NCBI RefSeq assembly: GCF_030272615.1
Contig: NC_081413.1
Location: 24,058,501 to 24,122,500, forward strand
DNA: 64,000 nucleotides
Direction of reading: 5' to 3'
Source: Cryptomeria japonica
Taxonomy: Eukaryota; Streptophyta; Pinopsida; Cupressales; Cupressaceae
Positions within the stretch are counted from its first letter, which is position 1, and each line of letters begins with the position of its first letter. Below are positions 11,262 to 22,941 of the stretch, piece by piece. The notes under the pieces are model-generated. The model was not told the origin of the DNA, made no database searches, and worked only from the letters and a program-made list of their open reading frames with translations. A program made the translations under genes and the position numbers.

Positions 11262-12229
11262 ACTTGGACAAGGAGCTTGAGAATGATTGTAGAGCAAGAG
11301 AATCCCTCTTGTGTGCACTATCTGATCAACAAATAATGGGATTAACCAACAAATCATCTGGAAAGGCTATATGGGATAAGTTAGAGACTCTTAATGAAGG
11401 TGACCCTACAGTGAAGATTGCTAAACTTGATGGTTACCGGGTGAGATATGAAAACCTGAAGATGGAAGAAGATGAAAGGATTACTGCATTCATGGAAAGG
11501 GTAAATGAGATTGTTATGGGAATTCAATGTTTTGGTGGAATTCTGAGCAATGATGAAATTTTTTCTAAAGTCTTGATATCCCTACCACTGACTTATAAAA
11601 TGACGGCTACTACTATTATTGAGTTGAGAACAATGGCTAATACATTTGTCAACAAAGATACTTTGGTTGGGAAACTATATGCTTTTGAGCTTGAAGAATT
11701 TGGACCTTCTGGAGTTGTGAAGTTTGAACTTGCTTTTCATGCATCTATGTCTACAACCGGTAAGCAAGACTGGAAAGCTTTGTATGCAAAGGAACTGGAA
11801 GATATGAAGAGAGAAGATGATGAATTTGAGAAACTTGAAGCACTATTTTCTAGAAGAGTACCTAAAGGACTGGTAGGAAGTAAGTATGAAGGAAAAACAC
11901 CTTTTAAATGTTTTGCATGTAATAAGATTGATCATTTTGCATCTAGATGTGTTGAAAGGAATTCAATATTTGAAGAAAGAGTTATAAGATCATTTAAGTC
12001 TAACCCTGGATATCAAAACAAGTATAAATACAAGAAAAAAAGAGACAAATCATTTTACATAGCGGATGAGGAAGGCATTATTGATTCAAATGATGAACCA
12101 GTAGAAGACTTTGCTAGTGGATCCAATAATGGGAAGGAATGGGTGTTCCTAGCTATCAAGGAAGATGATCCGGTACTGGAAGAGAATGTACCCAAAGAGA
12201 AGGCACTTGCTACTAAAATTGAAGATAAG
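11262..12229 (+). pseudogene. Element A gag, C-terminal part
   Basis: Resumes DKELENDCRARESLLCALSDQ directly after the target duplication of B and stays open into the protease. Contains AIWDKLETLNEGDPTVKIAK, ERVNEIVMGIQ and a zinc knuckle CFACNKIDHFASRC (about 11918-11962), where the conserved Gly before His is Asp. A lysine-rich stretch and an acidic linker (DSNDEPVEDF) follow. It is about 70-75% similar by eye to the gag of B lying inverted at 9100-10170. Confidence 0.88.
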
Positions 12230-12560
12230 GATGAATGGGTAATTGACATCGGTTGTTCACATCATATGACTAGAGATAAAGGGAAGTTTCTGCCTTTGCA
12301 AGAATTTGATGGTGGTCTAGTTATATTTGGAGTAGACAAGGCATGTATGATCAAAGGAAAAGGAACTATATCATTGTATGGTAAGAACAATACTGACAAT
12401 GTTTATTATGTTGAAGGTTTGAGGCATAATCTTTTGATTGTAGGACAATTGGTAGATAAGGGATTTCAATTACAGTTCAAGGATGGGAAATGCAAAATCA
12501 TTAATAGAGCTAGCTTGGAAATTGCAACCGGTACACAGACAAAAGGTAATATATTTCATT
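12230..12560 (+). pseudogene. Element A aspartic protease
   Basis: EWVIDIGCSHHMTRDK at about 12233-12280 is the copia protease site, with the catalytic DSG changed to DIG. Then KGKGTISLYGKN and VEGLRHNLLIVGQL. Continuous with gag upstream and integrase downstream in one frame. Confidence 0.82.
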
Positions 12561-13182
12561 TGAATTCTGGTGAGAAGACATGTTTGATTACACAGATTGA
12601 TGAGAGTTGGCTATGGCATAAAAGGCTGTATTATGTGAATTTTGATTGCATTATGAAGATCAGTTCAACTAAGGCAGTTAGCGACATACCTAAGATTATG
12701 AAGCCATATAATCCGGTATGTAAAGAATGTCAAATGGGTAAACATGTCAGAACCTCTTTTAGGAGTATACAAGATAAATCAAATGATGTTCTTGATCTTA
12801 TTCATACTGATTTGTGTGGCCCTACTAGAGTTTAAAGTTTTCAAGGTGATAGATATTTCATGCTAATCATTCATGATTATTCTAGAATGATGTGGGTTAC
12901 TTTTCTGAGAGAAAAATCTGAAGCATTTGAAAGTTTAAAATCTTTAAGGCTAAAGTGAAAATTGAGATAGGATTGAAGATTAAATGTTGAGATCAGATCA
13001 TGGTGGTTAATTCACATCCGGTGAGTTTAATAAATTTTGTGACAAGCATGGTATAAGAAGACAATTTTCTGCTCCCCGGACACCTCAACAGAACGGAGTT
13101 GTGGAAAGGAAGAACAAAACTATCTTGGATGCTGCTAGAACAATGAGGATGGAAGATAGTCTACCTCATATCTACTGGAGAG
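12561..13182 (+). pseudogene. Element A integrase, N-terminal and core part
   Basis: WLWHKRLYYVNF ... VCKECQMGKH keeps the HHCC zinc site (one His is Tyr). HTDLCGPTRV keeps the first catalytic Asp, followed by TAA at 12833. Downstream, GDRYFMLI, RSDHGG (second Asp) and NGVVERKNKT (Glu) remain but sit in shifted frames, with indels near 12935 and 12970. It is cut at 13182, in the codons for YWRE, by insertion of C and resumes at 20455. Confidence 0.85.
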
Positions 13183-14590
13183 TGTTGGCATTTGCATGAA
13201 AATTGCATTAATGATATGTTATGTTGTCATTGATGTCAATTAACCGGTAATGATATTGTTGATATTGTTGTGATATTGTTTTGTAACCGGTAGGAAGAAT
13301 TTGTGGAATGAACCAGTATTTCTATATATTGGAGAGTTGAACCGGTAACTGGTAAACTCTACCTATTGTTTTTGATAAACCCTAACTGATTAAATTTGGT
13401 GAAATGGTTATATTGGTTTATGATTTGATGATGAGCGGCAATGATTATGACACGTATGATTATTGTATGAGGACAATTTCAAGTAATTTGGGCAAACTCT
13501 TGTAACGGTTTTTGTCTGGAGAATGAGCAAGTATATTGCATATATCTAAAGCGCGTGATGAGTTACTAAGTTCAGTGAAGCGGTGATCAAGGAGCGATCA
13601 AGGTTTTCTTGATTGATGTGCAGAGATTGCTATGTAATCTAATGGTCATACTTGAACCGACTTGTTTGTAATCTCTATAAGAATTAGGTTTTTGTTGTAA
13701 TACCAACCTAATTGATTTTTTTTATAAGGTCGATGAAGTTGTTTAGTTTAAGAGTTGGCAAAGAGTTGGAAAAGATCAGTTGAGTTTATGGTTGCCAAAC
13801 CGGATGATGTATCTGCAGTTTGAGTAAAGGTAGATAGGAGCATGAAAAGGATCTGATCAAGCAAGTGTAGTGCTATTCAGACAGATCAGCAAACTCCTAT
13901 TTTTTTCTAACAATTACAACATAATTGAAATCCCCTAACCGGGTAAGCTCTAACAAGCTTGGTACTATTCAAATCCTCTAACAAGGTGATCCATTAGCTT
14001 GTATTTTCAAATCCTCTACCAAGGTTACTTCTTACAGGGTATTGCTTCTAACAAGGCATTGTAGTCAATCCCTTAACCGAGTGGTTCCTAACAGGATCAG
14101 TTCTTAACAGGACTTTTGTAAAGCTTTAACAGGGTAGGCTCCTAACAGAGCAAACTTCATAAGAGTTCAGATAGTTATCTTGTGAGTCTCATCTCATCGT
14201 GGTTTTTCCCATTTGGGTTTCCACATCAAAAATATTTGTGTCAAGTGGTGAATGTTTTTGTGGTTATGTTCTTATGGTTGATTTACTTAACTACTTAACT
14301 ACTTCGATAAGTTATGATAACCGGAACCATTGAGAAATGAATTATGTTGACATATGAAAAAGCATTTGGATGTTTATGAGTTTGAAGTTATTTACTGTTA
14401 ATTTGTTTTAATAGTCAACCGGTTTATCTTATGAGTTTTTATCTTGACAGTGGTATTACATTGATAGTTCTAAGTTTATTTTGAGAGATTGATTTTTGAG
14501 ATTGGTGAAGTTTGTATCAGTTTTTCTATCTACTAATTCACCCCCCCTCTTAGTAGTTAACCAGATACTTATTCTTTCATCATACCATCA
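13183..14590 (+). repeat. 5' LTR of element C
   Basis: TG...CA ends; terminates ACCATCA just before the primer binding site. Carries the stem CTACTAA (14530-14536) / TTAGTAG (14550-14556) around a C7 run. Confidence 0.92.
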
Positions 14591-14592
14591 AT

Positions 14593-14605
14593 TGGTATTA
14601 GAGTT
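14593..14605 (+). other. Primer binding site of element C (degenerate)
   Basis: TGGTATTAGAGTT, an initiator tRNA-Met type site with two transitions from TGGTATCAGAGC. Confidence 0.8.
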
Positions 14606-14660
14606 TATCAGGTCCTCTAAGGTCTAAGCCTGATAGCTTGAGGTAAAGATCTTGCAGATC

Positions 14661-15690
14661 ATGATGAAGAAGGAAGGTCCAAAGTTTAATAGAGATAACT
14701 ATAAGATATGGAGTGACATAATGAAAATTTATATCAAGAGTCTGGGAAGCCAGTATTGGGAACATGTCAATACTAAATGTGTTGCACCTACTGGGATGTT
14801 GACTGATGATCAAAAGGAAGCACAACAAGAAAATCATCAAGCATTAGAGGCAATTATAAGTTCTTTGTCTGATGCAGAGTATGTAGATGTTCATGGTCTA
14901 GAGACTACATATGAGGTATGGAAAAAACTTGAAGAGATTTATAGCAATGATGAATAGGTTAAGATTACTAAAGAAGAGAATCTAAGAGGAAAGTTTAATG
15001 ACATGCAGATAGCTAAAGGTGAGAATATCCAGTAGTATGGTCAAAGGATAAAAGAGATAGTTGGTGAAATTAAGAGTGCGGGAGGTAAAGTGGAAGATGC
15101 CACAGTGATCAGTAAGGTATTGAGAACCCTGCTACTGGTCTACACTATCTGAGTTGCAGCCATTCAAGAGTTAAAGTCCATTGACAAAAATAAGATAACT
15201 CTTGACTCCATCATTGGCAAGTTTACTACTTTTGAATTAAATGGTTATGATGGTAGTGTACAGAAATATGATTCTGCATTTAGAGCTTCTGTTTCTAACC
15301 CATCTATGAAGAAAAGTAGAGATGCCAGTCACACTTATGAATCTAGATCCAACAGAGAAGCTGATGATGAAGACGGTTTAGTTGAGCTTGAAGCATTGTT
15401 GGCGAAGCGGTTGCTTAGAGGTACAGGTAAATATAGAGGTAAATTACCTTTGAAATATTTTGCATGCAACAAGATTGGACACATAGTTGCCAACTGTCCT
15501 AATGGTGATACTAAGCACAAACGAGAGAAATTCAAGAAGTATAAGGGTAAAGGTAAAATAGATTTTCTTATTGTTGTTGATGATGGTATCACTGATGAAG
15601 AATCTGATGGTGATGCTAATGAAGATATTGTGTTTGTAGCCATTAAAGAAGAGATATCAGACAAGAAGTCATTAGTATCTAGGATGGATA
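14661..15690 (+). pseudogene. Element C gag
   Basis: The ATG at 14661 leads into KKEGPKFNRDNYKIWSDIMK, a copia gag start. Capsid-like helices include WKKLEEIY and RIKEIVGEIKSAGGKVED. A zinc knuckle YFACNKIGHIVANC lies at about 15456-15497 with its first Cys changed to Tyr, then a lysine-rich tail and acidic linker. Stops (TAG, TAG, TGA) occur near 14956, 15033 and 15150 without frameshift. The upstream in-frame TTG at 14652 is not needed as a start. Confidence 0.87.
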
Positions 15691-16010
15691 ACTCTAATGA
15701 TTGGATCATTGATAGTGGTTGTTCACATCACATGACCGATGATTGGAGCAAATTTCTTTCTTTGAAGGAATTTGATGGTGGAGTTGTAAGATTCGGTAAT
15801 GACTCACCTTGCATGGTTAAAGGTAAGGGAACTATTTCTTTTAATGGAAAGAACAATGCATATGATGTCTACTGGGTTGAAGGTTTAAAGAACAATATTT
15901 TGAGTGTGGCACAACTCAATGACAAAGGATACCCATTGGATTTTGAGAATGGTATGTGCAAAATCTATGCCAGCAAAGGTGAACTGATTACAACCGGGAA
16001 GAAAACTTAA
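15691..16010 (+). pseudogene. Element C aspartic protease
   Basis: DWIIDSGCSHHMTDDW keeps the DSG active site at about 15700-15740. KGKGTISFNGKNN and VEGLKNNILSVAQLN follow. Open to TAA at 16008. Confidence 0.85.
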
Positions 16011-16049
16011 GGTAACTAGTTTCACCTTAATCCTAAAGTCAGCAACTAT

Positions 16050-17280
16050 TTAATTGCAAAGATAGATGATAGTTGGCTTTGGCATAGGAGATTTTGTCAT
16101 ATAAAATTTGATAACATTGTTAAAGTGAGTAAATCCAAGACAATGAGAGGTTTTCCTCAGTTGGACAAATCGGTTAATACTCTATGTAAATAATGTCAGT
16201 TGGGAAAGATGACATCCTTAACTTTCAAGAGGAAATCTTTTTTAGCGGAACATTTATTAGATTTGGTTCATACAGATATTTGTGGACCAATAAGGACAAA
16301 AGGTATTCAAGGTGATAGATATTTTATGATCTTCACTGATGATCACTCAAGGATGATGTGGGTCGCATTATTGAAGGATAAGATTGAAGCTTTTGGTAAG
16401 TTCAAGGAATTCAGGGCCTTAGCTGAGAAGGAGAGTAGTAAGAAGATAAAGTGTCTGAGGATAGATCAAGGCAGTGAATTTACTTCTGAGGAATTCACTA
16501 GATATTGTGAAGAAAATGGTATCAAATGGCAGCTTTCTACACCGAGGACACCACAACAGAATGGTATCGCAGAGAGAAACAACGGGTCGGTTGTTGAAGC
16601 TGCTAGGATGATATTGATACAAGGAGGTGTAGCGAAAATTTTCTAGAGAGAAGTTGTCAGCACAACTATCTACACTATGAACTGGATTCTGGTAAAAAGA
16701 GGTAAGGACAAGACTCCTTATGAATATTGTTGTGGAAGATCACCTGATGTTAGTTATTTCAATATATTTGGAAGCAAATGTTTTATTAAGAGAGGTGATT
16801 ATATTAGAAAATTTGAAGGTAAAAGTGATGAAGGTATATTTCTTGGCTATTCCACCAAGAGTAAGGCCTACAAGTGTTTTAACAACCAGACACAAAGAAT
16901 TATTGAGAGTGTTCATGTTTGAGTGGATGAATATCCCGAAGTCTCAGAGGAAACCAGTTTGGAGAAAAAGGATGAAGATCCTTGCATTTTGTTTTTAGAA
17001 CCAGAAACTATGAAATCTGAAACCGGCAAAGCATATACTGATGTACCAGTTCAACTGGAACAGATAAATTCAGAAGAAGATGATGATAATGAAAAACTTG
17101 AACCTGAAGATAATGATCATGTTATTCCAAGATATGTGAGACTGAATCACAATCCTGAATAAATAATTGGGGATAAGGATGTTGGAGCACTAACTAGAAG
17201 AAGAATCAAAGAGAATTCTTGCATGATCTCCACTATTGAACCAAGAACTGCTAAGGAAGCATTTGGTGATGATCATTGGG
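16050..17280 (+). pseudogene. Element C integrase
   Basis: The zinc site WLWHRRFCHIKF ... LCK*CQLGK carries a stop between its two cysteines. The catalytic triad is intact: HTDICGP, LRIDQGSEF and NGIAERNN. GYSTKSKAYKCF marks the C-terminal copia block. Stops lie near 16008, 16190, 16644, 16920 and 17160, all in one frame. Non-functional through nonsense codons rather than active-site loss. Confidence 0.87.
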
Positions 17281-18772
17281 TTAAAGATATGGAGGAGGAA
17301 CTAGATCAAATTGAGAAGAACAACACATGGACCCTAGTACCCTGACCGGTAAATAAAAATGTGATAGGTACTAAGTGGGTATTCAGGAACAAATTGAATG
17401 AAGATGGTGTTGTAGTTCGCAACAAAGATAGGTTGGTTTGCAAAGGTTATGCACAAGAGGAAGGAGATGACTATGGTGAGACTTTGCACCAGTGGAAAGA
17501 CTAGAAGGTGTCAGAACTTTACTTGCATTCGCAACACACAAGAAATTCAAGGTATACCAGATGGATGTTAAGCCAACTTTTTTGAATGGGATACTGGAAG
17601 AAGAAGTATACATTAAGCAATCAGATGGTTATGCTTTGAATGATGAGAAAGACATGGTATGCAGATTTCATAAGGCTTTATATGGATTAAAGCAAGCATC
17701 GAGTGCATGGTATGAAAGGATTCATACATGTCTGATGAAGATAGGCTTTCTGAGAACCACTGATGATAGTAACATATATCTCAAATTTGAAGGAGATAAA
17801 ATATTGGTCAGTGAAGTATTTGTAGATGATATCATATTTGGAGGTAATGATGACATGAGCAATAGTTTTGCAGATGAAATAAAAAATGAGTTTGAAATGT
17901 CTTTAGTGGGAGAAATAAAAAATTTCATAGGCTTGCAAATACAACAAATGAAGAATGGTATTTTTATCACACAATCTAAGTATGTGAAAGAGGTCTTGAA
18001 GATATTTGGCATGAGTGACTGTAAACCAGTTGGAACACCAATGGTTACAGGTTGTAAGTTGTCTAAGGAAGATGAATCCACATCTGTTGATGAGAAGGAA
18101 TACAGGTCAATGATTGGAAAATTGCACTATGTTGTTAACAGCAGACCAGACATAGCTCATGGAGTTGGCATAGTTGCTAGATTCCAAAAGAATCCTTAGG
18201 AAACACATCTGATAGCAACCAAGAGGATATTTAGATATTTGAAAGGTATTGTTGACTATGGATTATGGTATCCATATGGAGGAAATTTTGACTTGAAGGT
18301 GTACACAGATGTAGATTGGACAGGGAATGTTGATGACTAGAAAAGTGCAACTGGTGGAGCATTTTTTCTTGGAGGAAGACTTATTTCATGGAGTAGTAAG
18401 AAGCAAAGTTGTACATCACAATCTACTGTTGAAACTGAGTATGTTACAGCTTACATGAATTGTACTCAGGCTATCTAGATGAGGCACATTTTGGAAGGTT
18501 TTAAGATGAAGATTTCAAAACCTATAAAGATCTTATGCGATAATACAAGTGCCATAAATATTTCTAAGAACCCTATTTTGCACGCACGAACCAAACATAT
18601 TGAATTGAAGTATCATTTCTTAAGAGAAAAAGTACATAGTAAAGATGTGATCTTTGAGCATGTTTCTACCAAGGAGCAGTTTGCAAATGTCTTTACTAAA
18701 CCTCTGCCTAAGATTACTTTTGAATATCTTAGAAGTCAGCTAGGGGTTGTATCCCTTCATGAGGTCAGTTAA
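17281..18772 (+). pseudogene. Element C reverse transcriptase and RNase H
   Basis: Starts NNTWTLVP then [20 protein letters not shown] one-base loss near 17485 (YGETFAPVERLE) shifts the frame for the rest. [34 protein letters not shown] and FVDD (17818-17829) are RT blocks. RNase H shows YTDVDWTGN, VETEYVTA and CDNTSAINISKNP, ending VFTKPLPKITFEYLRSQLG. Stops occur at about 18197, 18338 and 18476. Confidence 0.88.
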
Positions 18773-19058
18773 GCATGATGTAGATTACATCAGTCCTGGA
18801 GCTACTTGCATAATTTTACAGAAGGATTGGTGTATAAGTGGAGTTATTCCATAGGGGGATCATCAAGTTGTAGGTTGTTGATGCCGCATAGTGAAATTTG
18901 ACATTACATGTTTTACTTTCAATTTGGCATTGTTGTCAAAGGGGGAGAAGAATCATGTGATTATGGGGAGAAGAACTAGTGACAAGCTGAAGACATGGAG
19001 AGCATGGTGAATACTTGATATTGATATTTCTATTGCCAATAATGCCAAAGGGGGAGAT
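18773..19058 (+). other. Element C 3' untranslated region with polypurine tracts
   Basis: Contains TTGGCATTGTTGTCAAAGGGGGAG near 18921 in two parts, an upstream polypurine box in a short dyad context, and the terminal box AATGCCAAAGGGGGAGAT ending at 19058 against the LTR. No coding. Confidence 0.8.
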
Positions 19059-20449
19059 TGTTGGCATTTGCATGAAGATTGCATTAATGATATGTTATGT
19101 TGTCATTGTTGTCAATTAATCAGTAATGATATTGTTGATATTGTTGTAATATTGTTTTGTAACTGGTAGGAAGAATTTGTGGAATGAACCAACATTGCTA
19201 TATATTGGAGAGTTGAACCATTAATCGGTAAACCCTACCTGTTTTTTTTTATAAACCCTAACCGATTAAGTTTGGTGAATTGGTTATATTGGTTTATGAT
19301 CTGGTGATGAGCGGAAATGGTTATGACATGTATGATTATTGTATGAAGACAATTTCAAGTGATTTTGGCGAACTGTTGTAACGGTTTTTTTTCTAGGGAA
19401 TGAGCAAGTATATTGCATATAATGCAAAGTGCGTGATGAGTTACTAAGTCCTATGAAGTGGTTATCAAGGAGCGATCAAGTTTTTCTTGATTGATGTGCA
19501 GAGATTGTTATGTAATCTAACGGTCATACTTGAACCGACTTGTTTGTAATCTCTATGAGAAGTAGGTTTTTGTTGTGTTACCGACCTACTTGAATTTATT
19601 TATAAGGTTGATGAAGTTGTTTAGTTTAAGTTTGCAAAGATCAGTTGAGTTTTTGGTTGCCAAACCGGATGATGTATCTGCAGTTTGAGTAAAGGTAGAT
19701 AGGAGCATGAAAAGGATCTGATCAAGCAAGTGTAGTTCTATTCAGACAGATCAGCAAACTCCTGTTGTTTTTTAACAATTACAACATAATTGAAATCCCC
19801 TAACCGGGTAAGCTCTAACAAGCTTGGTACTATTCAAATCCTCTAATAAGTTGATCCATTAGCTTGGATTTTTAAATCCACTACCGAGGTTACTTCTTAT
19901 AGGGTATTGCTTCTAACAAGGCATTATAGTCAATCCCTTAACCGGGTGGTTCCTAACAGGATCAGTTCTTAACAAGACTTTTGTAAAGCTTTAATAGGGT
20001 AGGCTCCTAACAGGGCGAACTTCAGAAGAGTTCAAATAGTTATCTTGTGAGTCTCATCTCACCGTGGTTTTTCCCATTTGGGTTTCCACGTCACAAATAT
20101 TTGTGTCAAGTGGTGAATTTTTTTGTGGTTATGTTCTTATGGTTGAATTTACTTAACTACTTTGATAAGTTATGATAACCAGAAGCATTGAGAAATGAAG
20201 TCTGTTGACATATGAAAAAGAATTTGGATGTTTATGAGTTTGAAGTTGTTTACTATTAATTTGTTGCAACAGTCAACCGGTTTATCTTATGTTTTTTTAT
20301 CTTGATAGTGGTATTACATTGATAGTTCTAAGTTTACTTTGAGAGATTGATTTTTAGATTGGTGAAGTTTGTATCAGTTTTTGTATCTACTGATTCAACC
20401 CCCCCCCCTCAGTAGTTGACCAGATACTTATTCTTTCAAGATACCATTA
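19059..20449 (+). repeat. 3' LTR of element C
   Basis: 1,391 bp; ends ACCATTA, so the canonical CA has become TA. Stem CTACTGA (20387-20393) / TCAGTAG (20409-20415) around a C10 run. Confidence 0.92.
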
Positions 20450-21110
20450 GAAAGAAGCAGTGAGCACAACGGTTTATACATTCAACATAGTACATATCAA
20501 AGGAGAAACCGGTAAGACACCTTATGAATTATGGTTTGGCAATACACCCACAGTTAAGTATTTCATAATTTTTGGTAGTAAATGTTATATCAGGAAAGAT
20601 GAAATTATTGGAAAATTTGATCCTAGATGTGATGAAGGCATATTACTTGGTAAATATAATGAAATCAAAGCATATAGATGTTATAACAAGAGATTGCAGA
20701 GAATTGTGGAGAGTGATAATGTCAAAGTAGATGAGTTGAACATAAGTCAAATCAGAGTTTATGAGAAGGAACCGACAGTGGAAATTATTATATCTGAACC
20801 GGTAGCACCTTTACTAGAACAAAGAGTTGAATTAGTTACTCAAACAACATCTGAGAATTCTACAGTAACTGAAGAACGGGGAAGAGGATCAGAAAGTCAG
20901 AAGACTCATAGGTATGTGAGATTGAATCATTTAGAAGATCAAATCATTGGGGATAAGAGCAATGGAGTGATGACAAGAAGAAAACTGACAACTAATGAGG
21001 TATGTTTAATTTCACAAGTTGAACCGGTATCAGTAATTAAGGCATGTAAAGATGAACATTAGCTGAAAGCTATGGAAGAAGAATTAGATAAGATTGAGAA
21101 AAATAATACA
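20450..21110 (+). pseudogene. Element A integrase C-terminal part and linker
   Basis: After the target duplication of C the frame reads EAVSTTVYTFNIVHIKGETGKTPYELWFG, the copia integrase C-terminal block, then KAYRCYNKRLQRIVES. An acidic, proline-poor linker leads to RYVRLNHLEDQIIGDK. A Trp codon became TAG at 21061. Direct continuation of 12561-13182. Confidence 0.86.
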
Positions 21111-22556
21111 TGGACCTTGGTTCCCCGACCTAAAAATAAAAATGTTATTGGAACTAAATGGGTTTTTAGGAATAAATTGAATGAGGATGGTCAAGTTATA
21201 AGGAATAAGGCTAGATGGGTTTGTAAAGGATATTCTCAGAAGGAAGGAATTGATTATGGAGAGACTTTTGTACTTGTAGCTAGGATTGAAGTTGTAAGAT
21301 TATTTCTTGCCTATGTTGCTTATAAAAACTACAAGGTTTATCAAATGGATATTAAATATGTATTTTTCAATGGGGATCTTGATGAGGAAGTTTATATTGA
21401 GCAACCTGATGGTTTTTCACTATCAGATGATACATATATGGTTTGCAGGTTAAGGAAAGCTTTGTATGGATTGAAACAAGCACCTAGAGCTTGGTATGCA
21501 AGGTTGGATAAATATCTTTTAAAGCTTGGTTTTACTAAGGGCAGTGCTGACAACAATTTATATTATAAGATCATTGATGATGATATACTGATTATTGAAG
21601 TTTTTGTTGATGACATTATTTTTGGAGGTGAATATAAGTTATGCATAGAATTTTCTAAAAATATGGAGAAAGAATTTGAGATGTCTATGATTGGTGAGAT
21701 GAAATTTTTCTTAGGTTTGCAGATTACTCAGATTCACAAAGGTATTTTCATCTGTCAAACTAAATATGCTAAGGAATTGTTGAAGAAATTTGGTATGGGA
21801 GATTATAAACCAATAAAGTACTCCTATGGTTACAAGTGAGAAATTGACAAGAAAATATGTTTCTGCACTGGTAAATCCCACAAGATAAAAATCTATGATT
21901 GGAGGTCTGCTTTATTTGACACAGACTTGACTTGAGATTATGAATGTTGTTTGTATTGTTTCAAGATTTCAGAGTGATCCTAGAGAAAATCATGAGATGA
22001 CGGTGAAAAGGATTTTTAGATACTTGCAAGGTACATCAGAATATGGCTTGTCGTACCCTAAGGATGATAACTTTACTTTATGTACATATACAGATGTTGA
22101 TTGGGCTAGAGATGTTGATGATCGAAAAAGTACTTCTGGTGGAGCTTTCTTTCTTGGAAAGAAGTTGTTTTCATGGATCAGCAAGAAACAATCATGTACT
22201 TCTTTATCTACTGTTGAAGCTGAGTATGTTGTTACTTCTACTAACTGTACACAAGTTTTATGGATGAAGCAAATGTTGAAGGATATAAAGGTGGATTATG
22301 ATGCACTGGTAGTTATTCACTGTGATAACTCTGCTGCTATTGATATATCAAAGAATCCAGTATTTCATTCCAAAACAAAGCACATATCTATCAAGTATAA
22401 CTTTTTGAAGGAGAAGGTGGAAGCAAATGAAGTTAGACTAGTTTATGTGAACCCTAAAGAGCAAATTGTAGATATTTCACTAAACCTTTGTCCAAGGAAT
22501 CATTTAAGTACATGAGAGACAAATTGGGAGTTTATGCCCCGCCAGTAGAGACTTGA
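21111..22556 (+). pseudogene. Element A reverse transcriptase and RNase H
   Basis: RT blocks are [54 protein letters not shown] and FVDD (21602-21613). A frameshift near 21825-21940 disrupts the RT C-terminus. RNase H shows YTDVDWARD, VEAEYVV and CDNSAAIDISKNP. One more base loss near 22472 moves the final FTKPLSKESFKYM into another frame, ending at TGA 22554-22556. Closely similar to the RT of B. Confidence 0.88.
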
Positions 22557-22941
22557 TTGATGCGGTTTGGCATTAGTCCGACATGCACTATCAGAGATAC
22601 TATTCATTCCGGCACTGATGTGGGATGCTACTGCTTAAGGGGAGTAGTCAGATTTTTGATTCAGTGGTTTATGCCTTTGCTTTGATATTTTTGTCATATT
22701 TTTGGCATTGATGTCAAAGGGGGAGTGATATTGATGTGAAAAAGAAAAATAAAGTGAAAAAGGAAAAGAAAGAGAAATTTAGAGCTTTACAAAGATATTA
22801 TTCATAGGGGGAGATATTGATATTCAGAGCTATTTGTGGGAGTTTTTTGGTTGTCTTCCATTGGGGGAGACTTGTTTGTCATTTCTTGGTACTTAGATGT
22901 TTTTCACATCTAGTGTTGCCGTTAATGCCAAAGGGGGAGAT
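22557..22941 (+). other. Element A 3' untranslated region with several polypurine tracts
   Basis: Purine boxes at 22717-22725, 22806-22813, 22862-22869 and the terminal one at 22929-22941. The first and last carry the preceding dyad (TTGGCATTGATGTCAA at 22702; GTTGCCGTTAATGCCAA at 22915). The LTR starts immediately after the last. Confidence 0.8.

Larger units (their letters stand above)
13183..20449 (+). mobile_element. Copia LTR retrotransposon C, inserted in the integrase of A
   Basis: LTRs at 13183-14590 and 19059-20449 (1,408 and 1,391 bp), both starting TGTTGGCATTTGCATGAA. Target duplication gagag (13178-13182) and gaaag (20450-20454) has one mismatch. Removing the element rejoins the integrase of A as YWREAVSTT. 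Order is primer binding site, gag, protease, integrase, RT, RNase H, polypurine tract. By eye about 8-9% of positions differ between the first 330 bases of the LTRs. A different family from A and B, judging by its LTR and gag. Confidence 0.93.

Noticed and set aside
15335-15709. 124-codon minus-strand ORF
   Set aside because: It is the antisense shadow of element C gag and protease.
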